From Gemmatimonadaceae bacterium (GTDB taxonomy: Bacteria > Gemmatimonadota > Gemmatimonadetes > Gemmatimonadales > Gemmatimonadaceae), in NCBI GenBank assembly GCA_014377535.1, contig JACMPK010000176.1:1-51041 (forward strand): a DNA stretch of 51,041 bases, in the 5' to 3' direction. Below, piece after piece: positions 15,923 to 24,886 of the stretch (the stretch's first letter is position 1; each line of letters opens with the position of its first letter). A model generated the notes under the pieces. The model was not told the origin of the DNA and searched no databases. It was given only the letters and a program-made list of their open reading frames with translations. The translations under genes were made by a program, and so were the position numbers.

Positions 15923-16777
15923 TCAGGCGGGCGCCAGCTCGACCTGCGCCGTGAGCGCCGGCTCCAGATCCGGCGCGAGCGCGTCCAGCATCACCGATGA
16001 ACCGTCAGCGCGACCTCGCAGGTGAAAGGGCGCGAGGTCGAACAGCGGCTTGATGCCGCGAAACGCGTAGCTGGTGATACGCTGCGATGTGTTGCGGCGC
16101 ACGAGGTCGGCCAGCAGCATCGCCGTGAGCGGGCCGTGCACCACGAGTCCGGGATATCCTTCCTCGTCACACGCGTACGGCCGATCGTAGTGAATGCGGT
16201 GCGCGTTGAACGTGATGGCGGAAAAACGGAACAGCAGCCGCGCATCCGGCACGATGGTGCGCACCCATGTACCGTCGGGCACATCACTGGCCGGCAGCAC
16301 CTGCGGCGCCGGAACCGCGGCACCCGGTTCGCGATACACGATGTCCTGCTCCTCATCGATGCAGCAGACACCGTTCTGCATGAAGCGGTAGCCCACCGTC
16401 ACGAACGCGAGCGACCCGCTGCGTCCCGATTTCAGGACCACGTTCCGTATCTGGCCCTCACGCGAGGCGGGCGAGCCGAGCTTGAGCGCCTGGTGGAACT
16501 GCATGCGCGATCCCGCGAACATGCGGCGCGGGAACGGGATCGGCGGCAAAAAGCCGCCGCGCTGCGGATGCCCGTCGCCATCGAGTGACGACTGCGGTGC
16601 GGCCGCGAGGAAGTAGCACCACTGCCAGAGCGGCGGCAGCGGGTCACCGGCAGCCACGCTGGTCGCCGCATCGTCCAGCGTCGCCGCGGTGCGACGCGCC
16701 TGCTCGGCGCTGAGCGCATCATGCACCGTCTCGGTGCGACCAATCCACTCGCGGAAGTCAGGAACGCTCTCGGTCAT
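15923..16777 (-). CDS. meh: Mesaconyl-C4-CoA hydratase (FAS1-like dehydratase)
   Basis: 284 residues, close to the roughly 280 of the Chloroflexus enzyme. It hydrates mesaconyl-C4-CoA to (S)-citramalyl-CoA. The N-terminal half has the FAS1-like/MaoC-N signature GDPLPPLWQW, then GHPQRGGFLPPIPFPRRMF and AGSRMQFHQALKLG; the C-terminal hot-dog half contains FNAHRIHYDRPYA and GLVVHGPLTAML. Related enzymes act on other beta-hydroxyacyl thioesters, so family alone does not fix the substrate. The assignment follows from the adjacent smtA-smtB-mct-mcl-mch operon, which supplies its substrate and uses its product. It is transcribed divergently from smtA, across 117 bases. Confidence 0.9.
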   Translation of the reverse strand: MTESVPDFREWIGRTETVHDALSAEQARRTAATLDDAATSVAAGDPLPPLWQWCYFLAAAPQSSLDGDGHPQRGGFLPPIPFPRRMFAGSRMQFHQALKLGSPASREGQIRNVVLKSGRSGSLAFVTVGYRFMQNGVCCIDEEQDIVYREPGAAVPAPQVLPASDVPDGTWVRTIVPDARLLFRFSAITFNAHRIHYDRPYACDEEGYPGLVVHGPLTAMLLADLVRRNTSQRITSYAFRGIKPLFDLAPFHLRGRADGSSVMLDALAPDLEPALTAQVELAPA

Positions 16778-16894
16778 GGGACGTCGGGGGTGCGGATCAC
16801 GGGCAGGGCGCGCAAACAGGTGGCCGGAGCGGACAAGCGCCGCAGACAGGGTTAAGATATCGTCGGGAATACTCCTCAGCGGCGAGGCAGCACA
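16778..16894. promoter_or_regulatory. Divergent control region meh / smtA
   Basis: On the plus strand, CGGACA (16830-16835) and TAAGAT (16853-16858) are separated by exactly 17 bases and match the sigma-70 consensus at 4/6 in each box. This would start transcription about 30 bases before smtA. The minus-strand promoter for meh must also lie here, but I see no confident match. Confidence 0.45.
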
Positions 16895-18184
16895 TTGCGC
16901 GGTGACCAGGTGCCAGATAGCAGCGAGACACATCATGCCACGGCAGCACCGGGCGATGATGGTGCGACGGCTGACACACAGGAATCGCCACGTCCGCTGA
17001 CGGGCATTCGCGTCCTCGATGTCGGCAACTTCCTTGCCGGTCCATACGCCGCCGCGATGATGGGCGAGTTCGGCGCCGAGGTGCTGAAGGTGGAGCACCC
17101 CATCGGTGGCGACCCGATGCGACGCTTCGGCACGCCGACGAATCGTCCGGACGCGACGCTCAAGTGGCTCAGTGAAAGCCGCAACAAGAAGTCGGTCACC
17201 ATCGACCTGCGACAGCAGGAAGGCGTCGCGCTGTTCCTGCGACTGGTCGCGAAGTCGGATGTCCTGATCGAGAACTTCCGGCCCGGCACGATGGAGGAGT
17301 GGGGCCTGACATGGGACGCACTGATCGAGGCAAACCCAAAGCTCGTGATGCTGCGCGTGTCCGGCTACGGGCAGACCGGCCCCTATCGCCGGCGCTCGGG
17401 GTTCGCGCACATCGCACAGGCGTTCGGCGGACTCAATTACCTCGCCGGATTTCCGGGTGAGACGCCGGTCCTTCCGGGCACGGTACCGCTGGGCGACTAC
17501 ATCGCGAGCCTGTACGGCGCCATCGGCATCATGGTCGCATTGCGGCACCGCGAGCAGACCGGCCGCGGGCAGATCATCGACGTCGGCATCTTCGAGGCGG
17601 TCTTCCGCATGATGGAGGAAATCGCGTCGGTGTACGGCGTGTCCGGCAAGATCCGCGAGCGTGAAGGGTCGGGGAGTTTCGTGGCGGCGCCGCATGGTCA
17701 TTTCCGCACGAAGGACGACAAGTGGATCGCGATCGCCTGCACCACCGACAAGATGTTCGAGCGGCTCACCGTCGCGATGCAGCAGCCGCAGCTGTCATCG
17801 TCGGGACTCTACGGCGACCAACGCAAGCGACTGGCCGCACGCGACACGGTGAACACGATCGTGGTCGAGTGGGTCGGCTCGCTGGACCGTGACGAGGTGC
17901 TGCGACTCTGCCTCGAGGAGGAGGTGCCGGTGGGCAAGGTGAACAGCATTGCCGACATCTTCGAGGACGAGCATTTCGCCGCGCGCGGCAACCTCGCTCA
18001 CGTGCTCGACGATGAGCTGGGTGACATCGTGATTCCCGGAGTCGTTCCCACGCTCTCGAAGACTCCCGGCCGCATCACGAGCCTCGGCCCATCGCTGGGG
18101 AGTGCGACGGACCAGGTGATGCGCGACCTGCTCGGCCTGACCGTGGCGGAGCTGCAGCGGCTGCGCCAGCACAAGATCATCTGA
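16895..18184 (+). CDS. smtA: Succinyl-CoA:(S)-malate CoA-transferase, subunit A
   Basis: 429 residues, class III (CaiB/BaiF) CoA-transferase. With SmtB it moves CoA from succinyl-CoA to (S)-malate. Motifs: GIRVLDVGNFLAGPYAA (37-53), EVLKVEHPIGGDPMRRFG, NKKSVTIDLR, and PLGDYIASLYG with D201 as the likely acyl-carrying Asp. The chosen TTG start has a GGCGAGG sequence 8 bases upstream; a GTG at 16910 is an alternative, and both give an acidic unstructured leader of about 30 residues before the fold. It is strongly similar to the next gene (paralogous subunits), with only 6 bases between them. Class III transferases have many substrates; the malate assignment rests on the paired genes and the bicycle context. 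Confidence 0.9.
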   Translation: MRGDQVPDSSETHHATAAPGDDGATADTQESPRPLTGIRVLDVGNFLAGPYAAAMMGEFGAEVLKVEHPIGGDPMRRFGTPTNRPDATLKWLSESRNKKSVTIDLRQQEGVALFLRLVAKSDVLIENFRPGTMEEWGLTWDALIEANPKLVMLRVSGYGQTGPYRRRSGFAHIAQAFGGLNYLAGFPGETPVLPGTVPLGDYIASLYGAIGIMVALRHREQTGRGQIIDVGIFEAVFRMMEEIASVYGVSGKIREREGSGSFVAAPHGHFRTKDDKWIAIACTTDKMFERLTVAMQQPQLSSSGLYGDQRKRLAARDTVNTIVVEWVGSLDRDEVLRLCLEEEVPVGKVNSIADIFEDEHFAARGNLAHVLDDELGDIVIPGVVPTLSKTPGRITSLGPSLGSATDQVMRDLLGLTVAELQRLRQHKII

Positions 18185-18190
18185 GCCGAC

Positions 18191-19417
18191 ATGCCCATGA
18201 CTGATACAACCAGTTCCGAGCTGCCGCTGCAGGGCATTCGCGTGCTCGATGTCGCGACGGTCATCGCGGCACCGTACTGCGCGACGATCCTCGGCGAGTT
18301 CGGCGCCGATGTCTTGAAAGTGGAACATCCCGTAGGCGGTGATGCGCTCCGTCGCTTCGGCACGCCGTCGCAGCGCGGCGATACGCTGGTGTGGATGAGC
18401 GAGTCGCGCAACAAGCGCTCGGTCACGCTGGACCTGCGCAAGCCGGACGGCGTGCGCGTGTTCAAGGAACTGATCGCGAAGACCGATGTGCTCTGCGAGA
18501 ACTTCCGCACCGGCACGCTGGAGAAGTGGGGACTGGGCTGGGATGTGCTGCACGAGATCAACCCGCGCTTGATCATGCTGCGGGTGACGGGCTACGGGCA
18601 GACGGGTCCCTACAGTGATCGTCCGGGGTTCGCGCGCGTGGCACATGCGGTGGGCGGTATCGCATACCTCGCCGGCATGCCGAAGGGGACGCCGGTGACG
18701 CCGGGCTCCACTACGCTTGGCGACTACATGACGGGACTGTACGGCTGCCTGGGCGTGCTGATGGCGCTGCGGCATCGCGACCTGACCGGCGAAGGACAGT
18801 ACGTGGACGCCGCGCTGTACGAGTCGGTGTTCCGGTGCACCGAGGAACTGGCACCGGCGTTCGGCATGTACGGCATCGTGCGCGAGCGTCAGGGTTCGAG
18901 CCACAACGACTTCGCCTGCCCGCACGGACACTTCGCCACGAAGGACGGCAAGTGGGTCGCGATCAGCACGGCGACCGACAAGCTGTTCCGGCGATTGGCC
19001 ACGGCGATGGGCCGGCCGGAACTCGCCGCATCCAGCACGTACGGCGAACAGAAGACACGACTCGCGCATCGGCACGACGTGAACGAGATCGTGCGAGACT
19101 GGTGCGGCTCGCTCACGCGCGAGCAGGTGCTGGAACGCTGCTACGCGACCGACACACCCGCCGGACCGCTGAACAACATCGCCGACATCTTCGGTGACCG
19201 TCAGTTCCATGCGCGCCGAAACCTGGTCGCGATCGATGACCCGGATACAGGCGAAACCATCATCGTGCCATCACCGGTTCCTGCCATGTCGGAGACACCG
19301 GGCAGCATCCGCACCCTTGGTCCGAAGCTTGGCGAACACACCGACGAAGTGCTGCGCGAGGTGCTCGGCATGAACGACGCACAGATCGCCGAGCTTCGGG
19401 CGAAGCGCGTCATCTGA
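18191..19417 (+). CDS. smtB: Succinyl-CoA:(S)-malate CoA-transferase, subunit B
   Basis: 408 residues, class III CoA-transferase paralogous to SmtA along its whole length: [62 protein letters not shown] and [11 protein letters not shown] (D178 as catalytic Asp). Together the two subunits make (S)-malyl-CoA, the substrate cleaved by Mcl further down the operon. The operon continues 37 bases later with mct. A second in-frame ATG at 18197 is possible; neither start has a strong Shine-Dalgarno, and translation may be coupled to smtA. Confidence 0.9.
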   Translation: MPMTDTTSSELPLQGIRVLDVATVIAAPYCATILGEFGADVLKVEHPVGGDALRRFGTPSQRGDTLVWMSESRNKRSVTLDLRKPDGVRVFKELIAKTDVLCENFRTGTLEKWGLGWDVLHEINPRLIMLRVTGYGQTGPYSDRPGFARVAHAVGGIAYLAGMPKGTPVTPGSTTLGDYMTGLYGCLGVLMALRHRDLTGEGQYVDAALYESVFRCTEELAPAFGMYGIVRERQGSSHNDFACPHGHFATKDGKWVAISTATDKLFRRLATAMGRPELAASSTYGEQKTRLAHRHDVNEIVRDWCGSLTREQVLERCYATDTPAGPLNNIADIFGDRQFHARRNLVAIDDPDTGETIIVPSPVPAMSETPGSIRTLGPKLGEHTDEVLREVLGMNDAQIAELRAKRVI

Positions 19418-19457
19418 CGACACATCACGCACCGCGTCGCGCGGCGGGAGCTCCATG

Positions 19458-20681
19458 ATGCACGGCATTCTGCACGGCCTGCGCGTGATCGAGGGCTCGG
19501 CCTTCGTCGCCGCGCCACTTGGCGGCATGACACTCGCGCAGCTTGGTGCCGACGTGATCCGCTTCGATCCCATCGGCGGCGGATTGGATCATGGTCGCTG
19601 GCCGCTGACCAACGATGGTGCACACAGCCTGTTCTGGACTGGCCTGAACAAGGGCAAGCGGTCGATTGCCGTGGACTTCCGTGCGCCGCGTGGCCAGGAA
19701 TTGCTCACACGACTCATCACCGCACCCGGGCCCGATGCCGGCATCTTCAGCACGAACTTTCCTGCGAAGGGTTGGCTGAGCTACGACGCGCTGTCCGTGC
19801 ATCGCGCGGACCTGATCATGGTGAATCTGCTTGGTCGTCGTGAGGGGGGATCGGAGGTGGATTACACGGTGAACCCCGCGATCGGGTTTCCGGCGCTGAC
19901 TGGTTCATCAAGCGACGACACGCCGGTGAACCACGTCTTCCCCGCCTGGGATGCGATTGCCGGGCACATGCTCGCCGTCGCGATTCTTGCAGCCGAACGG
20001 CATCGAACACGTCAGGGCATCGGCCAGCTGGTGACGCTTGCGCTCAAGGATGTCGGCCTTGCGATGCTCGGCCACCTCGGCATGATCGCGGAGGTGATGG
20101 TGAACGACAGTGATCGTGGTCGCTTCGGTAATTATCTGTACGGCGCGTTCGGTCGCGACTTCGTGACGGCTGACGGTGAACGCGCGATGGTCGTAGGCCT
20201 CACGGCCATGCAGTGGACAACGCTGGTGAAGGCGACGGGCATCGCCGACGCGATTGCGTCACTCTCGTCGCGCATGCAGCTGGAGTTCGCAGACGAAGGC
20301 AACCGGTTTCGCGCACGCACGGAGATTGCCGCGCTGCTGGAGCCATGGTTCGCGGCGCGTACGCTGGCCGAGACGCGTGCGCAGCTGGATGCGGCGCGCG
20401 TGACTTGGGCGCCGTATCGCACGGTGCGTGACGCCATTGTACAGGATGCTGACCTGTCGGTTGCGAACCCGATGTTCGAGATGCTGCAGCAACCCGGCGT
20501 CGGCATGACGCTCGCGCCGGCGTCGCCGCTGGACTTCAGTCGCGTGCCTCGCGTGCCCGTGGCACCGGCACCGATGCTCGGTCAGCACACGGACGAAATC
20601 CTGCTCGGAATTCTCGGGCTCACCGAAGCCGACGTCGGCGTCCTGCACGATGACGGCATCGTCGCGGGACCGACGTCATGA
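19458..20681 (+). CDS. mct: Mesaconyl-CoA C1-C4 CoA transferase (2-methylfumaryl-CoA isomerase)
   Basis: 407 residues. It moves CoA intramolecularly from the C1 to the C4 carboxyl of mesaconate. It belongs to the CaiB/BaiF family but is clearly distinct from SmtA/B. From memory it tracks the Chloroflexus Mct closely, including the opening [20 protein letters not shown], then [32 protein letters not shown] and [21 protein letters not shown] holds the catalytic Asp (165). The two consecutive ATGs at 19455 and 19458 follow a GGGAG; the second has better spacing (7) and matches the family start. This enzyme has no other known pathway, which makes it the most diagnostic gene of the cluster. Confidence 0.95.
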   Translation: MHGILHGLRVIEGSAFVAAPLGGMTLAQLGADVIRFDPIGGGLDHGRWPLTNDGAHSLFWTGLNKGKRSIAVDFRAPRGQELLTRLITAPGPDAGIFSTNFPAKGWLSYDALSVHRADLIMVNLLGRREGGSEVDYTVNPAIGFPALTGSSSDDTPVNHVFPAWDAIAGHMLAVAILAAERHRTRQGIGQLVTLALKDVGLAMLGHLGMIAEVMVNDSDRGRFGNYLYGAFGRDFVTADGERAMVVGLTAMQWTTLVKATGIADAIASLSSRMQLEFADEGNRFRARTEIAALLEPWFAARTLAETRAQLDAARVTWAPYRTVRDAIVQDADLSVANPMFEMLQQPGVGMTLAPASPLDFSRVPRVPVAPAPMLGQHTDEILLGILGLTEADVGVLHDDGIVAGPTS

Positions 20682-20703
20682 ACCACCACATGGAGATGCC
20701 CAC

Positions 20704-21747
20704 GTGAAGCTGCCCGCGAACTTCTACAAGCCGCTCGCCATCGGCGCACCGCAGCCGTTGCGTGAGATACCGGTACGCCCCGAACGTGTGATCCACTTCT
20801 TCCCGCCGCACCTGGAGAAGATCCGCGCCAAGCTTCCGGAGACCGTGAAGCAGGTGGACGTGCTGTGCGGCAACCTCGAGGATGCAATTCCCGTGGAGGC
20901 GAAGGAAGCAGCGCGAGCAGGATTCATCGAGGCAGCCAACAACATCGACTTCGGTGACACGGCGCTGTGGGTTCGCGTGAACTGCCTCAACAGCCCGTGG
21001 TTCCTGGACGACCTGGACCAGATCGTTCGCGACGCCGGCAACAAGCTCGACGTGTTCATGATTCCGAAGGTCGAAGGTCCGTGGGACATTCACTTCGTCG
21101 ATCAGTACCTCGCGCTGCTCGAGGCACGATACGACGTGCGGAAGCCGATCCTGCTGCATGCGCTGCTGGAGACGGCCGAGGGCGTGAAGAACGTGGAGCA
21201 GATCGCCTGTGCGAGTCCACGCATGCACGGCATGAGCCTGGGCCCGGCCGACCTGGCGGCATCCCGCGGCATGAAGACGACGCGTGTGGGCGGCGGGCAT
21301 CCGTTCTATGGCGTGATGTCCGACCCGCAGGAGGGCCAGGCGCAGCGCACCTTCGCGCAGCAGGATCTCTGGCATTACACGGTGGCGAAGATGGTGGACG
21401 CCTGCGCGTCGAACGGCATCCGCGCGTTCTACGGGCCGTTCGGCGATCTGAAGGACGAGGCCGGGTGCGAAGCGCAGTTCCGCAACGCATTCATCATGGG
21501 CTGCAGCGGCGCATGGTCGCTGGCACCGAACCAGATTGCCATCGCGCGGCGCGTCTTCAGTCCCGACGTGAAGGAGGTGCTCTTCGCGCGGCGTATCCTG
21601 GATTCGATGCCGGATGGCAGTGGCGTGGCAATGATCGACGGCAAGATGCAGGACGATGCGACGTGGAAGCAGGCGAAGGTGATCGTGGATCTCGCGCGAC
21701 TGGTTGCGCGCAAGGACCCTGCACTGGCGGCAGCATATGAGTTCTGA
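20704..21747 (+). CDS. mcl: (S)-malyl-CoA / beta-methylmalyl-CoA / (S)-citramalyl-CoA lyase
   Basis: 347 residues, CitE-like lyase, Mg-dependent TIM barrel. In the bicycle it acts three times: it splits malyl-CoA to acetyl-CoA and glyoxylate, condenses glyoxylate with propionyl-CoA to beta-methylmalyl-CoA, and splits citramalyl-CoA to acetyl-CoA and pyruvate. Motifs include [57 protein letters not shown] and [20 protein letters not shown], all recalled as near-identical to the Chloroflexus enzyme (348 residues). The start is the GTG at 20704, with GGAG 8 bases upstream, giving the family N-terminus (M/V)[15 protein letters not shown]. Its last 11 bases overlap mch. Confidence 0.96.
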   Translation: MKLPANFYKPLAIGAPQPLREIPVRPERVIHFFPPHLEKIRAKLPETVKQVDVLCGNLEDAIPVEAKEAARAGFIEAANNIDFGDTALWVRVNCLNSPWFLDDLDQIVRDAGNKLDVFMIPKVEGPWDIHFVDQYLALLEARYDVRKPILLHALLETAEGVKNVEQIACASPRMHGMSLGPADLAASRGMKTTRVGGGHPFYGVMSDPQEGQAQRTFAQQDLWHYTVAKMVDACASNGIRAFYGPFGDLKDEAGCEAQFRNAFIMGCSGAWSLAPNQIAIARRVFSPDVKEVLFARRILDSMPDGSGVAMIDGKMQDDATWKQAKVIVDLARLVARKDPALAAAYEF

Positions 21748-22801
21748 ATCGAAGACCAAGCCCGGCAACTTCTTCGAGGACTTCTCGGTCGGCCAGGAGA
21801 TCGTGCATGCCACGCCGCGCACGGTGACCGAGGGTGAGGTCGGGATGTACACGGCGCTCTTCGGCAGCCGCTTCGCGATCACGTCATCCGACCCGTTCGC
21901 GGTCGATGCGGGGCTGGATAGTGCGCCAGTGGACAGCATGCTCGCATTCCACATCGTGTTCGGCAAGACAGTGCCGGACATCTCGTTGAACGCAATCGCG
22001 AACCTGGGCTACGCGAACGGCTATTTCGGCGTGCCGGTGTACCCGGGCGACACGCTCTCGACGACGTCGACCGTGATCGGCGTGAAGGAGAACCGCGACG
22101 GCAAGACCGGCGTGGTGTATGTGCGTTCGGTCGGCGTGAACCAGGTCGGCGACCTCGTGCTGGATTACGTGCGCTGGGTGATGGTCCGCAAGCGCGACGT
22201 CGACGTACCGGCGCCTGCGGTCGTGGTGCCTGCGCTGAGCGAGTCGGTGCCCGTGACGGAGCTCTTCGTGCCATTCCGCATTGAACCGGGCCTGTACGAC
22301 ACCGGGCTGTCGGGCAGCCCGTTCCTGTGGGACGACTACACGGTTGGCGAGAAGATCGATCATGTGGACGGCATGACGATCGAGGAAGCCGAGCACATGC
22401 TGGCCGCGCGTCTCTTCCAGAACACCGCGAGAGTGCATTTCAACCAGCATGTGGAGGCCGAGGGGCGCTTCGGCCGGCGCATCGTGTACGGCGGCTACAT
22501 CATAAGCCTGGCGCGCGCGCTGTCGTTCAACGGGCTTGCCAATGCACTGAGCATCGCCGCGATCAACGGCGGGCGGCACACCGCACCAACATTCGCGGGC
22601 GACACGATCTACGCCTGGTCGGAGGTCATTGACCGCATGGAGATTCCCGAGCGGAGCGATGTGGGCGCGCTGCGCATTCGCACCGTTGCCACGAAGGACC
22701 GTGCCTGCTCGGACTTTCCCTACCAACTCGAGGGAGGCGCGTACGAACCATGCGTCGTCCTGGACTTCGACTACACCGTGCTGATGCCGCGGCGGCTGTG
22801 A
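21737..22801 (+). CDS. mch: Mesaconyl-C1-CoA hydratase (beta-methylmalyl-CoA dehydratase)
   Basis: 354 residues, two MaoC/hot-dog halves. It dehydrates beta-methylmalyl-CoA to mesaconyl-C1-CoA. Motifs: [40 protein letters not shown], the C-terminal [20 protein letters not shown] and [20 protein letters not shown]. Paralogues occur in the ethylmalonyl-CoA and methylaspartate pathways, so mch alone is not diagnostic; mct and meh beside it point to the 3-hydroxypropionate bicycle. The ATG at 21737 lies inside mcl (11-base overlap), and the stop shares one base with the next start (TGATG), so all three are translationally linked. Confidence 0.95.
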   Translation: MSSESKTKPGNFFEDFSVGQEIVHATPRTVTEGEVGMYTALFGSRFAITSSDPFAVDAGLDSAPVDSMLAFHIVFGKTVPDISLNAIANLGYANGYFGVPVYPGDTLSTTSTVIGVKENRDGKTGVVYVRSVGVNQVGDLVLDYVRWVMVRKRDVDVPAPAVVVPALSESVPVTELFVPFRIEPGLYDTGLSGSPFLWDDYTVGEKIDHVDGMTIEEAEHMLAARLFQNTARVHFNQHVEAEGRFGRRIVYGGYIISLARALSFNGLANALSIAAINGGRHTAPTFAGDTIYAWSEVIDRMEIPERSDVGALRIRTVATKDRACSDFPYQLEGGAYEPCVVLDFDYTVLMPRRL

Positions 22802-23337
22802 TGCGTGAGTACCGTTTTCTGGCCACCGAGCAGACGCAGGAAGCGTTGCGCCTCGCTCGTGGCGTGTGGCATGGCCTGACCATCGGCGCCAATGCGGTGA
22901 CCGTGCACCTGGTCACCGGCGAGGCGGTCCGTATCGAATGCGAGGCGGTGGATGTGGAGGATGCATTCGAGACGTTTCGCCTGAACGCCAGCGTCGACGC
23001 AACGCCTGAGCCGCCGACGGATGCAGCCGGCGAGTTCGGTCTTGGCCGCAACGACGTCGTGCTGTTCACCGGTGCAACGTGGACGGTCGCGAATTCCGAG
23101 ACGGCGATCGGCGTCGAGTTGCGCGAGGGCGCCGTGATGCACTTCAGCGGACACCCGGGTCAGCTGTCCGACGATGCGGAAATCGTCTGCCTCACGACCG
23201 ACGCGATCGTGATCGCGACGACGACGGGCACGGGACTTCTCCTGCGTGTCGGACTCAAGCCCGGCACGGTGGACGTGGTCGCCGACCAGCAGTCGATCGC
23301 AGCGTTCCTTCTCGAGCGCGGCTACTCGACGCCCTGA
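22801..23337 (+). CDS. Unknown protein coupled to the glyoxylate-assimilation operon
   Basis: 178 residues; I do not recognise a family. It has no signal peptide or membrane segment and no cofactor motif, and contains two cysteines. Predicted character is mostly beta, with repeated strand patterns (NAVTVHLVTGEAVRIECEAV, DAIVIATTTGTGLLLRVGL) around an acidic central linker (DATPEPPTDAAGEFG). The start ATG shares one base with the mch stop (TGATG), so it is translated as part of the operon. The last 16 bases overlap the 3' end of the convergent EamA gene. A regulatory, chaperone or thioester-binding role for the pathway can be imagined but nothing in the sequence shows it. Confidence 0.75.
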   Translation: MREYRFLATEQTQEALRLARGVWHGLTIGANAVTVHLVTGEAVRIECEAVDVEDAFETFRLNASVDATPEPPTDAAGEFGLGRNDVVLFTGATWTVANSETAIGVELREGAVMHFSGHPGQLSDDAEIVCLTTDAIVIATTTGTGLLLRVGLKPGTVDVVADQQSIAAFLLERGYSTP

Positions 23338-24236
23338 ATCGTGCGGCGCGTCAGCACGACCAGCGCAACACCGCCGAGGATGGCGGCGCCCGCAAGCATC
23401 AGCCGTGCGGTCAACGCCTCGTGCAGCAGCAGCACGCCACCCGCGGCCGCAAGCACCGGCACGCTGAGCTGCACCGTGGCGGCGGTGGTGGCACGCAGGT
23501 CGCGCAGCGCCGTGTACCACACCGCGTAGCCAAAGCCGGAGGCGAGCGCACCGGAGGCAATGGCGTACATGATGCCGGCGCTGTCGGTTTCCTGCGACGG
23601 CAGCGACACCAGGCTCACTCCCAGTGCCATCGGCACCGCGCGAAGAAAGTTGCCCGCCGTCGCGCTGATCGGATCGCCGGAACCTTTTGCGCGCAGCGAG
23701 TAAATACCCCACGCCACGCCCGCGACAAGCATCAGCAGGGCCGACGCCAACGGTGGCGCCGCAAGTCCGGGAAGTACCAATCCCGTCAGGCCAGCGTAGG
23801 CGAGCAGCAGTCCTGCAGACTGCAGCTGCCGCAGTCGTTCACCGCGCAGCACACCAACGCTGATCATCGTGGCCTGCACCGCGCCGAAGAGCAGCAGTGC
23901 GCCGGTGCCGGCCGTGAGGTGTTCATACGCGAACGAGAAGCCGGCCGCATACGCGAACAGCGCAGCCGCCGACGACCACGAGCCAGCGCACGGGGTGGCG
24001 GGTGTGCGCATGCGCACGAGCAACGCCAGCACGAGCGCACCCGAGACGATACGCACCGACGTGAAGGTCGCCGCATCGATGTCGGTGCGCGTCAGCGCGA
24101 GGCGACAGAGCAGCGAGTTGCCCGCAAACGCGATCAGTGCGAGCGCCGTCAGCGCGACGACGGTCAACTGCGACGGCGGTTTCACGTGGCTGTCGGGTGG
24201 CGGTGCGTTCTCATCCTGCAGGCGGGTGACCCGCAT
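23322..24236 (-). CDS. EamA/DMT-family transporter
   Basis: 304 residues with about ten hydrophobic helices in two five-helix EamA repeats (about 27-155 and 165-298). Typical features are FAGNSLLCRLAL in helix 1, ASGFGYAVWYTALRDL and the final AAILGGVALVVLTRR. The drug/metabolite transporter superfamily exports amino acids, sugars or metabolites; the substrate here cannot be told. Its 3' end overlaps the convergent gene by 16 bases, so no terminator fits between them. Transcribed from the repeat-bearing spacer at 24237-24375. Confidence 0.9.
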   Translation of the reverse strand: MRVTRLQDENAPPPDSHVKPPSQLTVVALTALALIAFAGNSLLCRLALTRTDIDAATFTSVRIVSGALVLALLVRMRTPATPCAGSWSSAAALFAYAAGFSFAYEHLTAGTGALLLFGAVQATMISVGVLRGERLRQLQSAGLLLAYAGLTGLVLPGLAAPPLASALLMLVAGVAWGIYSLRAKGSGDPISATAGNFLRAVPMALGVSLVSLPSQETDSAGIMYAIASGALASGFGYAVWYTALRDLRATTAATVQLSVPVLAAAGGVLLLHEALTARLMLAGAAILGGVALVVLTRRTIQGVE

Positions 24237-24260
24237 CGCGCGCCGATCGCCGGCGGAAGT

Positions 24261-24295
24261 TCATGGGGTCAGAGCATGGGGTCTGACCCCATGCT
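24261..24295. repeat. REP-like palindrome with adjoining direct repeat
   Basis: AGCATGGGGTC (24273-24283) and GACCCCATGCT (24285-24295) form a perfect 11-base inverted repeat around a single T. Just before it, TCATGGGGTCAG (24261-24272) repeats the left arm, so two alternative hairpins can form. It sits in the 139-base gap between the GlcG-like gene's stop and the EamA start on the minus strand. It could act as a terminator or belong to a dispersed palindromic repeat family; no T-tract follows. Confidence 0.6.
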
Positions 24296-24375
24296 GGATG
24301 CCGGGGCGCCGCGCACAGGTATCCCGCAGTGAAGCGCGGGACACGCTGATGCGTAGCGGCGTCATGCTCGGCGCT

Positions 24376-24864
24376 TCACTTCACTGTCGCCACGCCAGCC
24401 CGCGCGACCTGCGCATCCTGCGCCGACGTTGCGCCGCTGACGCCGACCGCGCCGACGACTTCGCCATTGACGATGATCGGCACGCCACCCTCGACCGGCA
24501 CGATCCCGTCGATGCCGAGAATCGGCAGCCTGCCCGCCGTGAGCGTGCTGTCGAGCAGACGCGTCGCGCGTCGCAGGCGTGCGGCAGTGCGCGCCTTCCC
24601 GCGGGAGATGTCGATGCTGGAGGGAGGCGCATCATCCATGCGCAGGAACGCGACGAGTTCGCCCCCGTTGTCGACGACGGCAATCGACACGAGCCAGCCC
24701 TGCTTTCGCGCCTCCGCGGCAGCGGCGGCGATCGCGCGCTCGGCCGCATCGGCAGTGACGGCGTGCATCACCCGCACCTGCGCCGCGACTCGAGTGCCGG
24801 CGGCGAGCGAGACACCAAGCAGCGTGGCGCTGACCAGCAGCAGGCGGAATGGGCGAGCAGTCAT
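24376..24864 (-). CDS. Exported GlcG/HbpS-family protein
   Basis: 162 residues: signal peptide (PFRLLLVSATLLGVSLAAG, cleavage near VAAQ), then one GlcG/HbpS domain, with GWLVSIAVVDNGGELVAFLR, ISRGKARTAARLRR and a glycine-rich end (VEGGVPIIVNGEVVGAVGVS). Family members bind haem or small molecules, or accompany glycolate and catabolic genes; many are exported as here. A CGGAG Shine-Dalgarno lies 7 bases before the ATG. It follows the exported RidA-like gene by 22 bases in the same operon, so the two probably act together in the periplasm. Confidence 0.88.
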   Translation of the reverse strand: MTARPFRLLLVSATLLGVSLAAGTRVAAQVRVMHAVTADAAERAIAAAAAEARKQGWLVSIAVVDNGGELVAFLRMDDAPPSSIDISRGKARTAARLRRATRLLDSTLTAGRLPILGIDGIVPVEGGVPIIVNGEVVGAVGVSGATSAQDAQVARAGVATVK

Positions 24865-24886
24865 TCGGACTCCGAGAATGAGGAAT

